From assembly GCA_946122785.1 (NCBI GenBank), contig CAMGYJ010000006.1, positions 72,231,676 to 72,295,675 on the forward strand: a stretch of 64,000 nucleotides of DNA, written 5' to 3'. The notes under the pieces are model-generated. The model worked only from the letters and a program-made list of their open reading frames with translations. It made no database searches and was not told the origin of the DNA. The stretch comes from Linum tenue. Taxonomy: Eukaryota > Streptophyta > Magnoliopsida > Malpighiales > Linaceae. The position numbers and the translations under genes are program-made. Within the stretch, counting starts at the first letter, position 1; every line of letters starts with the position of its first letter. This document shows, one piece after another, positions 22,106 to 33,219 of this stretch.

Positions 22106-24595
22106 ATAGCTGGTAATTGCTTCTGATTGTCAGTCCCTGCTAGGGTTAGTTATGCACTGGCCGAAATGAAAATGACTAGGCATGCATTAGTAGTAATAAT
22201 GAGAGAGTAGAAAAGTAAGGGGAAAATTTCCTTATTCCCCTTACAGGATTATAGGAGACATATCGAGCCTGCTCACTAAATAACTGTTTCCTCGCACTTA
22301 ACATATTAAGCTGCTCACCGATGCATGTCTTCTATCTAATTGCATGAGAATTTTGTTCTGTTTTGCAGACTCTTTGGTCTTTTACGATAAACTTGTTCTG
22401 GTTTCTGATCATATCTCCCATCTTGTTTATGTTTGGTTGGGTTCCGTAAACCTCTTGAATGTCTGTGGCCTCAACTGTTGTCCAGTTTGTAGCGGTTCAA
22501 TAGAGAGAGTTACCGGCACCCGGTGAGAGTTGAATTTGCGATGGAAATAGCAATTGTTATCTGCAGTTTCATGTTTTTTTTGTTTAAAATGAGATTTTCC
22601 TACTGTTTAATCCGTATGTTTCACTGCAATGGATCATTGCATCTGCAATCGAAAATCTGGCACTGGAATGCACGCTGACAAATTTATGGCTTGTTGTGTA
22701 TTGAAAGTGGAACGCCCTTGTGGCGACGGCAAATTAAGCAGGTAGTAGTCATTTGTTAGGTCTGTTGTGTGATATGAAAAATTGATATGTAGGGTTTCCT
22801 GCATTGCACGCCTGCTGTAGCCTCAGGGATTAAAAGCTGCAGATGATGAACGTTGATTGATGCGAGCCTGATCATAAGGATTTGCTTCTTGTTCTTTGAT
22901 ACAAGCCCTCCATGTTTTGCCTTAATGCTCCCTTACCTGAACCTCAGATACTGTCGTGCTAAGTCGATAACTTTGGCGAATATCTACAGATCTAGACTAC
23001 TCGACCTCTGCCCGAGATTCTACGATTCTTGGTAGCTAATTTTGGAACTTCACTTGCTTTATTGAGTGAATCATGTATACTTGTCCAAATACATAATCGT
23101 GACTCCATCTTGATTCTTGAGGCATGGCTATTATGTAGTGTCCTTTGGTATTTCGTTTTGGTAGGCCATTGTATCGTCATTTCGACGAAAAAATAAGTGG
23201 AAGATTAAGCAATGAACTTTTGGGGAAAACTCATTCTCAACTTTTTAGTTTGGACGTGAATTGGACACGGATCAATGGATACCCAAAAGAAGAAAATGAT
23301 ACTATCTACGCCACTCTTTCTCGATCTCGCTCAAAATGAAGCACCCGACGACTCTGTCCAAAATCATTAAAAGTGCATTTGGGTCTGACCCAATATCCAT
23401 ACGAGTCATGACAATTGGGTTAAATTACTCAACCGACGTCTCATTGTCGGACATTTCTTTCATTCTTGTATTATTGCATCTTCAATAATTCCTTCCACTT
23501 ATATGCTAAATTTTTTTACTACCATATAAATCATAATTGTCATTAACGTAATGATAATATTTCCATCCAATTCACCAGCGGAAAAAACGACATTATGGAT
23601 AAGCTTCTTTGAAATATGATTTTGACCCGATTGTTTTTGTTGAGTTAATTCAAAAAAGAGATAAAATAATGAGTCAATTCGAATTTCGTATTCTCTTCTG
23701 GACAATCGAAATTCTCTTCAAATCAAATTAAATAGGAATTCCTCTAGTTAGCCTAAGGCTGACGACAGAGAAATGAATGGTGATGAGAAAGGGACGAATG
23801 AAGAAGATGAAGAATGAAACGCAAGAGCGGCATCCGAATTCGGCAACTTTTTAAAAAGGTTTTGATTTCAAACATTCGGCACGCCAACTCACGACACCCA
23901 GAAGCCAGATTAGATATATCTCTTGCAATTCTTCATTTTTCTTTTCTTTCTTCCTTCGTCAAGCAACAGCAACCAGCAAGTCTTCCGCCCCCCTGCCTCC
24001 TTCCATCTCTGCCTCTGGTGGGTCTCACCCGATTCCTTCAGTAATCTCCGGTTTTCCTTATCTGGGCTCGTTTCTGGTGGATAGATCTGCATATTTAGCC
24101 ATTTGTTTCTTGCTATTGTGAAGGCTTCTGGGTTTTGGTCGCCTTAACCTGGAATTTGCTTCTTCTCCTTTTGCTAGTGCTTCTCTTGAGCTCTGCTTAG
24201 TTCTTCATTTCGTGGTATGTCAACTGTATTGCTGTCGGTTTGGATGTTTTGGTTGGTGAAATGTGATTTGTGTTCTTTTCCATTTTGTTTCGATTGCTGT
24301 GTAGCCGCTTCACCATTCTAGCTATGCTTGATTTCTTACCGTTATACCTATTGTCACGCAATTGTCTTTTGTTGAATTGTTCAATTCCTCAGAGGCTGGA
24401 TTCTCCAAAAGCCTTGAACTTTCGCTTTTCAAGCAGGCCAGCATGTTATGTATTTTTTAGTCTACTGCCACCATTTACGACTGCAATTCTATTGCCATGA
24501 GCTTCTTGATACGTAGACTTGCTAGCTGAATTGGTTAGCAGCCTTCCTTCTAAGCGGTTCATGCAAAATTTTCAGGGATTGTAGTTTGCTAGATA
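22106..24595. other. Intergenic region with duplicated 3' flank (copy 2)
   Basis: 22440-22800 is the second copy of the 3'-flank duplication shared with 19200-19660. From 22830 to 23850 I see no supported gene; a 64-codon frame at 23145-23339 has no recognisable similarity. From about 23930 the sequence turns CT-rich (TTCTTTCTTCCTTCG, CTGCCTCCTTCCATCTCTGCC), as expected for the leader of the OTU gene. That leader probably contains an intron ending TTTTCAGGG near 24575. Confidence 0.5.
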
Positions 24596-26999
24596 ATGGA
24601 CGGAACTGTTGTGAGAAGGGTCATTCCCTCGGACAATTCTTGCCTCTTCAATGCCGTTGGGTACAGTTCTTCTGGTCTATATGTTTGCTTCATACATTGT
24701 TTATCGTTAGTTTGTCGGGATGGTTTTCTCATCCTTTTTTGCACTATGCCTGTTTGGATAAAATTTCACATGCAGATATGTTATGGACCACAACAAAAAT
24801 AAAGCTCCTGAGCTTAGACAGGTTCTCATCTAATCTCTTTGCTTTATGTATGCTTTGTTCCCGCGTTCCATTTTTTACTTTATTTGATAAATGTTAAATT
24901 GAAGAAAACAGTAGTGTTAGCATAAACTGCCTCTTGATTACTGGTATGAAATTAATGTTAAATCGAATATATATATAACAAACTTAAACATGCACGATGA
25001 ATTTCTTAGGTAGACTAGCATGTCGATCATAGATTACTTTTATGCTTAGTGCGTGAATACTTGATTACTGATCTGAATAATTTTTAATCAGAAAACTGTT
25101 GCACCATTCAACCATGCCAAATTCCTGTTCTTTCTGTAGACTGGCTTACAAAATGAAGTGAGATTGATTGAGGGATTCAAGCATTTTGTAGTATATATGT
25201 TGTCAGTTTTCAGAAGTTAGATTGACAATGAATCAACAATGATATTGCATGATAAGAATTGGTGGGCACTGTCCTGTTGACTAGCTAAGCATAGATGCTC
25301 CCATTGCCTTTGCTTTGATGAGTTCAAAAGCGCTTTGTTCCATCTCTTATACCTTTCAAAGTATTGGTTTACTGATCTTCTGTTTGATTGTGATTCCCTT
25401 GAAGGTTATAGCTGCAACAGTGGCAAGTGATCCAGTAAAGTACAATGAAGCATTCCTTGGAAAACCAAATCAAGAATATTGTGCATGGATTCTTGATTCG
25501 GAGAAGTGGGGAGGTATGTTTGCTTGTTTCCTGTAGTCTGGTTGAGAGGATATCCCATAAGCAATTTCATTTACCTGTGCTGCTTACATCCTGAGAACTC
25601 TTATCGGAGAACTTAGTGAAATGCTTATTTCAAAATGAGCAAAGTATATAAACAACCATATCCGTGAGCAAAAACCGATAGAAGGTTTTACAAACCTGCT
25701 TAATACCCTAATGACCGTCATCCCATTCTGTAGAAAATGTACATTGAACCTTGTTCTATGACAATACATAGAGCAGCTCCTGATTATTAATGTACAAATC
25801 ACTTATAGACGGTTCAAAGTTTGTTGCATCTATATCCCTTAACCATAAATTGTTTGCCTACCATGTGAAAATCAATGTTCCATGTTCGGCTTCTGAAGTC
25901 ATCCTAGATGTCTTTTTGGCCATCCTTCTATTATGAACTGGATGATTGGGATCAAATTCTCTAAATGCATTAGCTTCTAATTGTGATTGAATGGGTTAGT
26001 TTCTGTCCACCCTCTTCGTAGCCAATGCATACTTGTTTTTAACAAAAGCATATGAAAAATATAACATGCATGTACTTGTTCCTGACCTGTCAAGCTAGAG
26101 CAATATCCCTTTTTCATGTACATTCTCTTCCTTCTCACGTGAAGGTGCCATTGAGCTTGCAATATTGGCCGATTATTACGGACGTGAAATTGCAGCATAT
26201 GACATTCAAACCACTCGATGTGATTTATACGGTCAGGTAAGTAGTGTCATGATTACTTTAGTCTTGAGTTAATAGTAGTTATCCTCTGAATTGCCAAATT
26301 TGATTTTTCGATCTTTTTTTTTATGTTAACAGGACAAGAAGTACTCTGAAAGAGTGATGCTCATCTATGATGGTCTCCACTATGATGCTTTAGCTGTATG
26401 TCTCCTCTTTCATCTTCCACCTGATGATTTTGATTATATTCAGATTTCGCCAAGCAGTTAGAAAGCTAGATACTGACTTAAAAATGTATGCCTCCTTATT
26501 GGTTGCTTCTCTTGCCATTTGCCCATAAACAGATGTCACCAGTTGAGGAAGCTCCCGAGGAGTTTGATCAGACCATATTTCTAGTCCAAAGGGACAGGAC
26601 AATTGGGCCTATTGAGGGGCTTGCTCTTAATCTTGTTAAGGATCAACAAAGGTAGTGCTTCGTATCTGATGTACTTTGATCAAGGGAATAACTGTTTTCC
26701 TTTCTTTCCAAGACAGGTTTCATCCTGCTGATAAAGAAACTTCCATACTTGGCAGGAAAAGAAGCTACACAGACACTGCAAACTTCACACTAAGGTGTGG
26801 CGTATGCCAAATTGGTGTTATCGGTCAGAAGGTACTTGCTTCTTCTTAGTAACCCGTCTACTGCAATTTCTTTTCGTTCTTCAACTGCACTGGCTTAGAT
26901 TGTGTCGACTTATATGTTCTTTACTTGAATGTCAATGTTCAGGAAGCCGTGGAGCATGCACAAGCTACTGGGCATGTCAACTTCCAAGAATATAAATGA
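24596..26999 (+). CDS. OTU2: OTU deubiquitinase of the OTU1/YOD1 type
   Basis: Eight exons (24596-24660, 24776-24821, 25405-25513, 26145-26236, 26333-26395, 26533-26651, 26756-26831, 26943-26999) give 208 residues, the length I recall for Arabidopsis OTU2 (At1g50670). The catalytic loop PSDNSCLFNAVG places Asp13 and the nucleophile Cys16; the histidine is H120 in YDGLHYDAL. The C-terminus is a C2H2 finger (LRCGVCQIG, then HAQATGH). This family cleaves ubiquitin chains, and the YOD1/OTU1 branch works with p97/CDC48 in ER-associated degradation; the plant role is inferred from it. Exon 2 ends at an unusual donor (CAG|GTTCTC), but frame and protein sequence require it. Confidence 0.95.
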
Positions 27000-27432
27000 C
27001 AAAGATCTCCCGTGGAACTACTGTTATTTTCTTTGAACCACAGTGTATTGGATTCTTCAGTAGCCAAGAATTGAATTGCAAACTTCTTTCAACTTTCGTG
27101 TTGTAGCTCAATGATTTGAAGACATGATTCACTACAAATGGATGTTCAAAAGTTCTTTAATACATCTGTAGTGTGACCAAGCAGTGAATATTTTCCAGAA
27201 AGCAAATACGAAATTCCACTTGTATACCAAAAGAAACCTTGGTCCAAGATGAAAATGAAGCTGAATTTTTATCCCCTTGGGCATATACAACAAACTGATC
27301 AACAACAAGGGCTCTATACGCCCATAAAGATATAAACTCTGAACTATTTCGATCAATAAGGCTCTTACAGTTACAGAAATTGGTACATGATCAAGCAAGT
27401 GCTTTCTTTTCTTGGGGGGCATCTCCTAACCT
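27000..27432. other. Convergent 3' region between OTU2-like and coiled-coil genes
   Basis: The two genes converge here. The segment holds their 3' untranslated regions; I see no further gene. Confidence 0.6.
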
Positions 27433-30400
27433 CTAGATCTTCTGCTTCAGTACATGGCGCAGTTGGAGTTTCTGGCTCTGCATCCTTCCTTCCAAAAGCT
27501 TCGACTTTAAACTGTGCTTCTGCAAGGTGCCTCGCGGCCATTCGATGCATCCTTTCATTCCTCTAGTTATGTGGGGGTTCCCCGACTCGGGTAATGAACT
27601 CCATTGACCTACAAAATCAGAAGGGCTAAAACTTCTTCCTCCATCTTTGCCCGAACCCCTATCTGGCGATACCATCCCTGCACTTGATTTCCTTCCATTG
27701 GAGAACCTACCATTCATTCCATCAACTGATATGATCTTGTAGTTCTCCCCATTACTGCCAGACTTCCACAGCCTTGCAATTGCAGATACCTTTTTCGCCT
27801 GCCTATTGTTCGGCAAAGAACAAATCTCACTGATTTCTTCTGCAATATGGGCATCCTTGCAGATGTTGTCTTCTTCCCATTCTGTACCGCTCCCTGACAC
27901 GTTACTATCCCTGTGAATCTTATTGACAGATGGAACACTTCCATCGGGGGAGAAACTCGAGCCTTGATCCTCGAGATGGCTCACCGTCTCCCACCCGCTT
28001 TCATCTTCTTCTATCTCCTCATTCTGATTAATCACATAGCCATTGCAATGACTAGCAGGACTGAAAGCAGTCGAACAGTGCTCAATGTCTCTCTCATCAT
28101 TTGGCTCACCAGAATTAACTTCCTCAAGAACAGCAAATATATCGTCTGGGTTAGAGGGCTCGTAAGTGAATTCCTTCACCACTTCGATATTAATGGCGGC
28201 TGCAGCCTGCATTAAAGACTCCACTTGTCTAACTTCTGAAATTGCAGCACCTCTCGATCTTAAAAAGCTTTCCAAATCTGCTACAAGCTTATTCATCTGA
28301 GAATACTTCTCCTCGAGAGCCACTTTGGCATCAACCAGCTTCATCTGAACGCGTTCTTCACGCCAAACCTCGGCCATCTGCAGCATCTTCCTCTCATCGT
28401 CAACTTCTTCACGCAGCTTCATTGAATCCCTCTTTATTGCTTCAATTTCAGCTTTGTCATCCCCAATTTCTTTAGCGAGCTCATCGCACACTTCCTCGAT
28501 CAACTCCCGACCCTTTCTTTCCTTTTCGTAGTCCTGCATCAGTCGCTTCCCGGATACCTTTGCATCAGCCAGCTCGTTAACCAGCTTCGAGTTAAGAATC
28601 TCCAATCTCTGCCTGTTTTTCCTCTCGCGGCTTAGGTCTGACTTGATGTCATCGATGAATGCACGGATTTTCTCGTGCTCTCTGCTCCTCCATGCAGCTC
28701 TTTCCTCACTTACTTTCTTTAGGAAGTGCTCAAGTTTCTTTTTCGAGGACCGTCGTTCAGTTTCCAGTTCATGGATGCGTGTTCGAGCCTGCTCGAGCTC
28801 GGATTCGAGGGCGGAAACCATTGAGACAGCGCTAACTTGTTGATCAAGACGTTTCATGTGGCTGTAGATCTGGCGTACCTCATCTGGTGTTTCGAAGCAG
28901 ACTGGATCCCACTTGGTTTTTCCCTCCATTGCAGAGTTGGAGAACTGGAAAGAAGGTTCAAGCTAACAACAAAGAACCAAAAACAGCTAAACAGTTAGAC
29001 AGATGGAAGACAAGGCCAAAGGTAATAACTGAATAAAGAAAATCAAATCTCCCTGGATAGGTAAGCACTAGCATATCAGTCCCGAGCTTAAATTGTACTC
29101 GAGAGAATAGATATCTAGGTAGTCCTACATACAAGAAGATTTTCCTAAGCAGCATTAAGTTCTTGTTCATATCTTATTACTATGCATTCTTCCTACATGA
29201 CTCCAGTACTGATGATATTGTGCCTTCTGCTTAATGCTAATGCCAAATTAAGTACACGAAACCGAAATTCACACAGTGTTCAACTTATTTGGCGAACAGT
29301 CAACAGCTCAATTGTTATATTAATTTGTTATGCATGTAGTAAATTAAACTTCCGCATTAATTTTTCCTACATATTAAGATAAAATAATTCATAACTCATG
29401 GTAGAGGATATGCATTGCTAAATCAAACGGTTCGACCACTAAAACTAGAGCAAGTGATCATGACTTTTTCTGCAGATAATCTTTGGCGGTTGCATCACAT
29501 CAATATGTCGAAAGGAAACCATCCAAAATTATGCTCATTTGAGTGAGCCGGGCAACAAGAGCACATTTCCCACTGTCATCCGTATTGGGGAAGAAACACA
29601 ATAGTTAAGTACAGCAAATATGAAACCTCCAGAACTAACACACCTTACACAAGAACCTGTTCTTCATAGCAGAGCAGGAAGTAGGGCTATGCAATGGATC
29701 CTTCAACTCGGAACCATAAACTTTCTCAGTTCGATGGGGTACAGCACCAGGACGAGCAGCCCCTGGCTACAAGAGACAAAAAATACAAGGAGATGAAGAA
29801 AACCTTGAGAATTCGATTCATTGAAAGAAACCCCAACGAGTGAACAAATGGATTATAGCCACCAAAAAACCTAACCATAACAAAACTCCTGATCTCCTGG
29901 AGACAAGGTCAACAAAAAAAACCTTCTCCAAGTTTTTCTAAAACAAATCCCGGGAAGGTATGACTGAACAAGTTCGAACATGCTCAGTTGGATCCGGTAC
30001 GAGGATAAAGATAGAAAGGGCAAAAGGGTACAGATTTACTTGACTTCGTATTTGCTTGAACCCTATTTTGTGAAAGAAGTTGGCTAGTTGTGACATTTCA
30101 GCAATATAGCATGCTGAGGAGATCATAGTACATTATGATCAATGAATCAATGGGATCCTATCAGCAGAACCATTATCACAAAAATCCACAAAATTAAATG
30201 TCAATAGAGACAAATCAATTACTCTGTTAGATAGTATCATAAAGTCTTCAACCTTTTAGATGAGAACAATCAACTATAGCCTATAGGGATAACCAAAATC
30301 AGAGCACCAACAAATCTTTACCACAAAAGAAGTTAATGGCGAAAACTTTGAGAGCTAAGCTAGCTAATCACAAGCACAAACTACAAACCATATTGCATTC

Positions 30401-31056
30401 AACAATTTGCACTCATTTACTCCAAATCTCACAGAATCATTCCCTTTGATACGCCCAAACTCAAATCACTCCAAAATTCCTCCAGCATAATAACGCCACA
30501 CAAATCGTCTTTCACAGAACAAACCAAACAAAACAAAAACAAAACAACACACAAGGAAACAACAAAGAAAAGGAATCACATTTCGCAATCTAACCTGAAA
30601 CCCCAACCCATCCCTCCTCCTCCGCTCCCCACCACCGCCGACCGCCTTCTCCGGCGACTGCAACCTCCACAACCCAGCAGCTAGCTTCCTGGCAGAAACA
30701 GAGCTCCCACTGCTTCTCTTGCTCCTCCCTCTCCTACCCTCCTCTTTACCATTCCCCTGCTTCTCCTCATCCTCATCCGCAGCATCATCATCTCCACCCT
30801 CCTTACCCCCACCATTCCTCGCTCCGCCCTCCTCAACCTTCCATTTCAACAGGGGCGTCTCGGGTCGGCTCCGCCGCCCGACCGAAGGGGCGACCCGCTT
30901 CAACCGGGTCAGGCCCCGGGTCCTGCGCCGTGTCGGCCTGACGAGATCTGAATCGGGAATTTGCTGATGCGGGTTCTGATTAAACCCCTTGGAGTTAAGA
31001 ATCGAAGCCCCCACTACCGCCGTCGACGAATGCTGTTTCCCGGTGGTCACCTTCAT
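27433..31056 (-). CDS. At5g41620-like coiled-coil protein
   Basis: Three exons on the minus strand (31056-30595, 29766-29644, 28962-27433), all joined in phase 0, give 704 residues. Exon 1 encodes a basic, glycine- and serine-rich region ending in SARKLAAGLWRLQ, a signature of the At5g41620/USO1-like family. Exon 2 encodes a short PHRTEKVYG...DPLHSPTS segment; exon 3 starts LEPSFQFSNSAMEGKTKWDP. Roughly residues 235-440 form a long coiled coil. The C-terminal third is acidic then basic and probably disordered. The family includes BRANCHLESS TRICHOME-related proteins; no biochemical function is established that I can name. I start at the ATG at 31056; the open frame upstream of it has no ATG. 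A Copia element lies 244 bp upstream. Confidence 0.85.
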
Positions 31057-31299
31057 TACTGCTCGCCGGCACAATCAGCCATTGACCCGACACCCGAAAA
31101 AAGCACGGCCCAAAAGATCAGAGCTTTAGATAGAGAAAGAGAAGCTCAATGGGTCGCGAGGTCGTGATGATGTGTGTGTCTGGAAGTGGGGAAAGTTGTA
31201 AAGCAGGGAGCTTTGTGATGCAGATAGCGAGAGAGAAAGAGAAAGGTTAAGGAAGCGTTTGTTTCTCTGAGCTCGGGAGGTGTACGATTGTATTATTTC

Positions 31300-31566
31300 T
31301 ATTATGTAAATATTTATATTTGGATGACCAATGGCCTACCACATTAGATGCTCACTTGGGAGTTACATGTAACTCCCATTCCTATATTATTATCTCTAAT
31401 TCATATGCATTGATGTAATGGTTACCAAAGGGTGCCTATAAATAGAGCACACTATTGTATCACAAATGGAGTATGAATAAGAAGAATTATTCCCCTCACT
31501 TCTCTTGTGTCTTTCCTCCTCCAATCTTCTCTTATAGTTGCTTACATTTCCACTAGTTTTATAACA
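31300..31566 (+). repeat. 5' LTR of the Copia element
   Basis: 267 bp with TATAAATA at 31437-31444, 137 bp from its start. It is a likely promoter for the element and lies head to head with the coiled-coil gene that starts at 31056. Confidence 0.93.
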
Positions 31567-31898
31567 CGTTATCAGCACGAGACTCTTCCTTTTGAAAAGG
31601 TTAAATCCATATTTGTTCTGCTCAAGGTATGTCAATTCTCCCAAATTGTTTCTTTTATTGTCCTATTTCAATTTACATAATTTCCTTTATTAATCAACAC
31701 ATGAAATCTTTGTTTGAGAATGCAAAGGTATAATTTCCTTCTTAATATATTATTTTATTTGTGAAATTCGAATTTATTTATATATTTGTAAAAATATCAA
31801 ATTGATATATCATGGGTCACATAAGTTGTTTGTCTTGATAGTAATCTATATTTATTTATTGAATTTTAACTTTAATTTGTGTATATTTTTATGATAGT

Positions 31899-32960
31899 AT
31901 GTCGAATCTTTCAAAGCTTGAGTTTGTGGCTCTTGATGTCACTGGAAAGAATTACCTATCATGGGTGCTAGATGCTGAAATTCATTTAGCTGCCAACGGT
32001 CTTGGAGACACGATTAAAGAGGGCAATGAAGCATCAGATCAAGACAAAGCTAAAGCAATGATCTTTCTTCGACATCACCTCCACGAGGGATTGAAGAATG
32101 AGTATCTTACGATCAAAGATCCACTTGTTTTGTGGACTAATTTGAAGGAGCGGTATGACCACCAAAAAACTGTGATTCTTCCTAAGGCTCGTTATGATTG
32201 GATGCATTTGAGGTTACAAGATTTTAAATCTGTGAGTGATTATAATTCAGAGCTATTCAAAATAACCTCACAACTACTGTTATGTGGAGAAAATATTACT
32301 GATGAAGATATGTTGGAAAAAACATTCTCCACTTTTCATGCATCCAATGTGCTCCTGCAGCAGCAATACCGTGAGAAAGGTTTCAAGAAATATTCTGAGC
32401 TGATTTCTTGTCTCCTTGTTGCTGAACAAAATAATGAGCTCCTAATGAAAAATCACCAATCTCGTCCTACTGGTGCCGCCCCATTCCCAGAAGCGAATGC
32501 GGCGACGTTCACCCAATATCCTTATGGGCAAAGACATGGACGCGGACATGGACGAGGACGTGGGCGTGGTCATGCTCGAGGCCGTGGCCGTGGCCGAGAT
32601 CTTGGTCGTGGTAATGGTCGTGGTGAAAGTTCCAAAGGCTCATTTTTCCCCAGAAGTGGAAAAAATGATGGTAGAAGAAGCAAGGAACAAAGTGTTCATG
32701 GTAACAAACACGTCGAAAATGTGTGTTACCGTTGTGGTGGAAAAGGTCATTGGTCTCGTACCTGTCGTACGCCAAAACACTTGGTTAACCTCTACCAAGA
32801 ATCATTGAAAGGGAAGAAGATAGAAACCAATTGTATTTTTGAGGAAGATGATTCAGGAAAAGACTATAATGATGCTACTCATCTAGATGTGTCAGACTTC
32901 TTTGCCCACCCAGAAGGAAAAATAGATCACCTGATTGGTGATGGAAATGTTCGCAAGTGA
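31899..32960 (+). CDS. Copia Gag (capsid and nucleocapsid)
   Basis: 353 residues, single open frame. The N-terminal ~180 residues resemble plant Copia Gag/UBN2 domains (YLSWVLDAEIHL, LWTNLKERYDH). An Arg/Gly-rich stretch follows (residues ~215-250), then one CCHC zinc knuckle CYRCGGKGHWSRTC that binds the element's RNA. The frame ends at 32958-32960. The next open frame, pol, begins 260 bp later in another frame. Confidence 0.92.
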   Translation: MSNLSKLEFVALDVTGKNYLSWVLDAEIHLAANGLGDTIKEGNEASDQDKAKAMIFLRHHLHEGLKNEYLTIKDPLVLWTNLKERYDHQKTVILPKARYDWMHLRLQDFKSVSDYNSELFKITSQLLLCGENITDEDMLEKTFSTFHASNVLLQQQYREKGFKKYSELISCLLVAEQNNELLMKNHQSRPTGAAPFPEANAATFTQYPYGQRHGRGHGRGRGRGHARGRGRGRDLGRGNGRGESSKGSFFPRSGKNDGRRSKEQSVHGNKHVENVCYRCGGKGHWSRTCRTPKHLVNLYQESLKGKKIETNCIFEEDDSGKDYNDATHLDVSDFFAHPEGKIDHLIGDGNVRK

Positions 32961-33218
32961 AAAACTTAGCATTTTCATTTGAAATTTCTATTTCGTTGTC
33001 GCTTTGTTCACAAGTGAAAAATGTAGGTTTCCCATTTGAAATTTCACTTTCTTTGTCGTTTTCCTTGAGTGTGTTTTTCCTATTAATTTGTCAGTTTAAT
33101 ATAATTTCTCTTTATAATCCTTATGTGGTTAAATTTCATCTATTATAATCATGTCATTATTTTTATATTTATTTGGAGATATTTTCTTATATTGATTTAC
33201 TTTCTATCTTTTGTGAAG
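32957..33218 (+). other. Putative intron between gag and pol
   Basis: A 262-bp AT-rich segment bounded by a GTGAAA donor-like start, which overlaps the gag stop codon, and a pyrimidine tract followed by AAG immediately before the pol ATG. The phases at the two borders are compatible, so removal would link gag and pol in one frame, while unspliced RNA would give Gag alone. The first half contains two imperfect copies of an ~50-bp unit (CAAGTGAAAAA...CATTTGAAATTTC...TTTGTCG). Splicing is inferred and untested. Confidence 0.45.
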
Positions 33219-33219
33219 A

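Noticed and set aside
31057..31074. Earlier start for the coiled-coil gene
   Set aside because: The upstream codon read as a start is TTG. The ATG at 31056 is the first in frame.
32509..32775. His-rich minus-strand frame (88 codons)
   Set aside because: It is the antisense of the Arg/Gly-rich and zinc-knuckle region of Copia gag.
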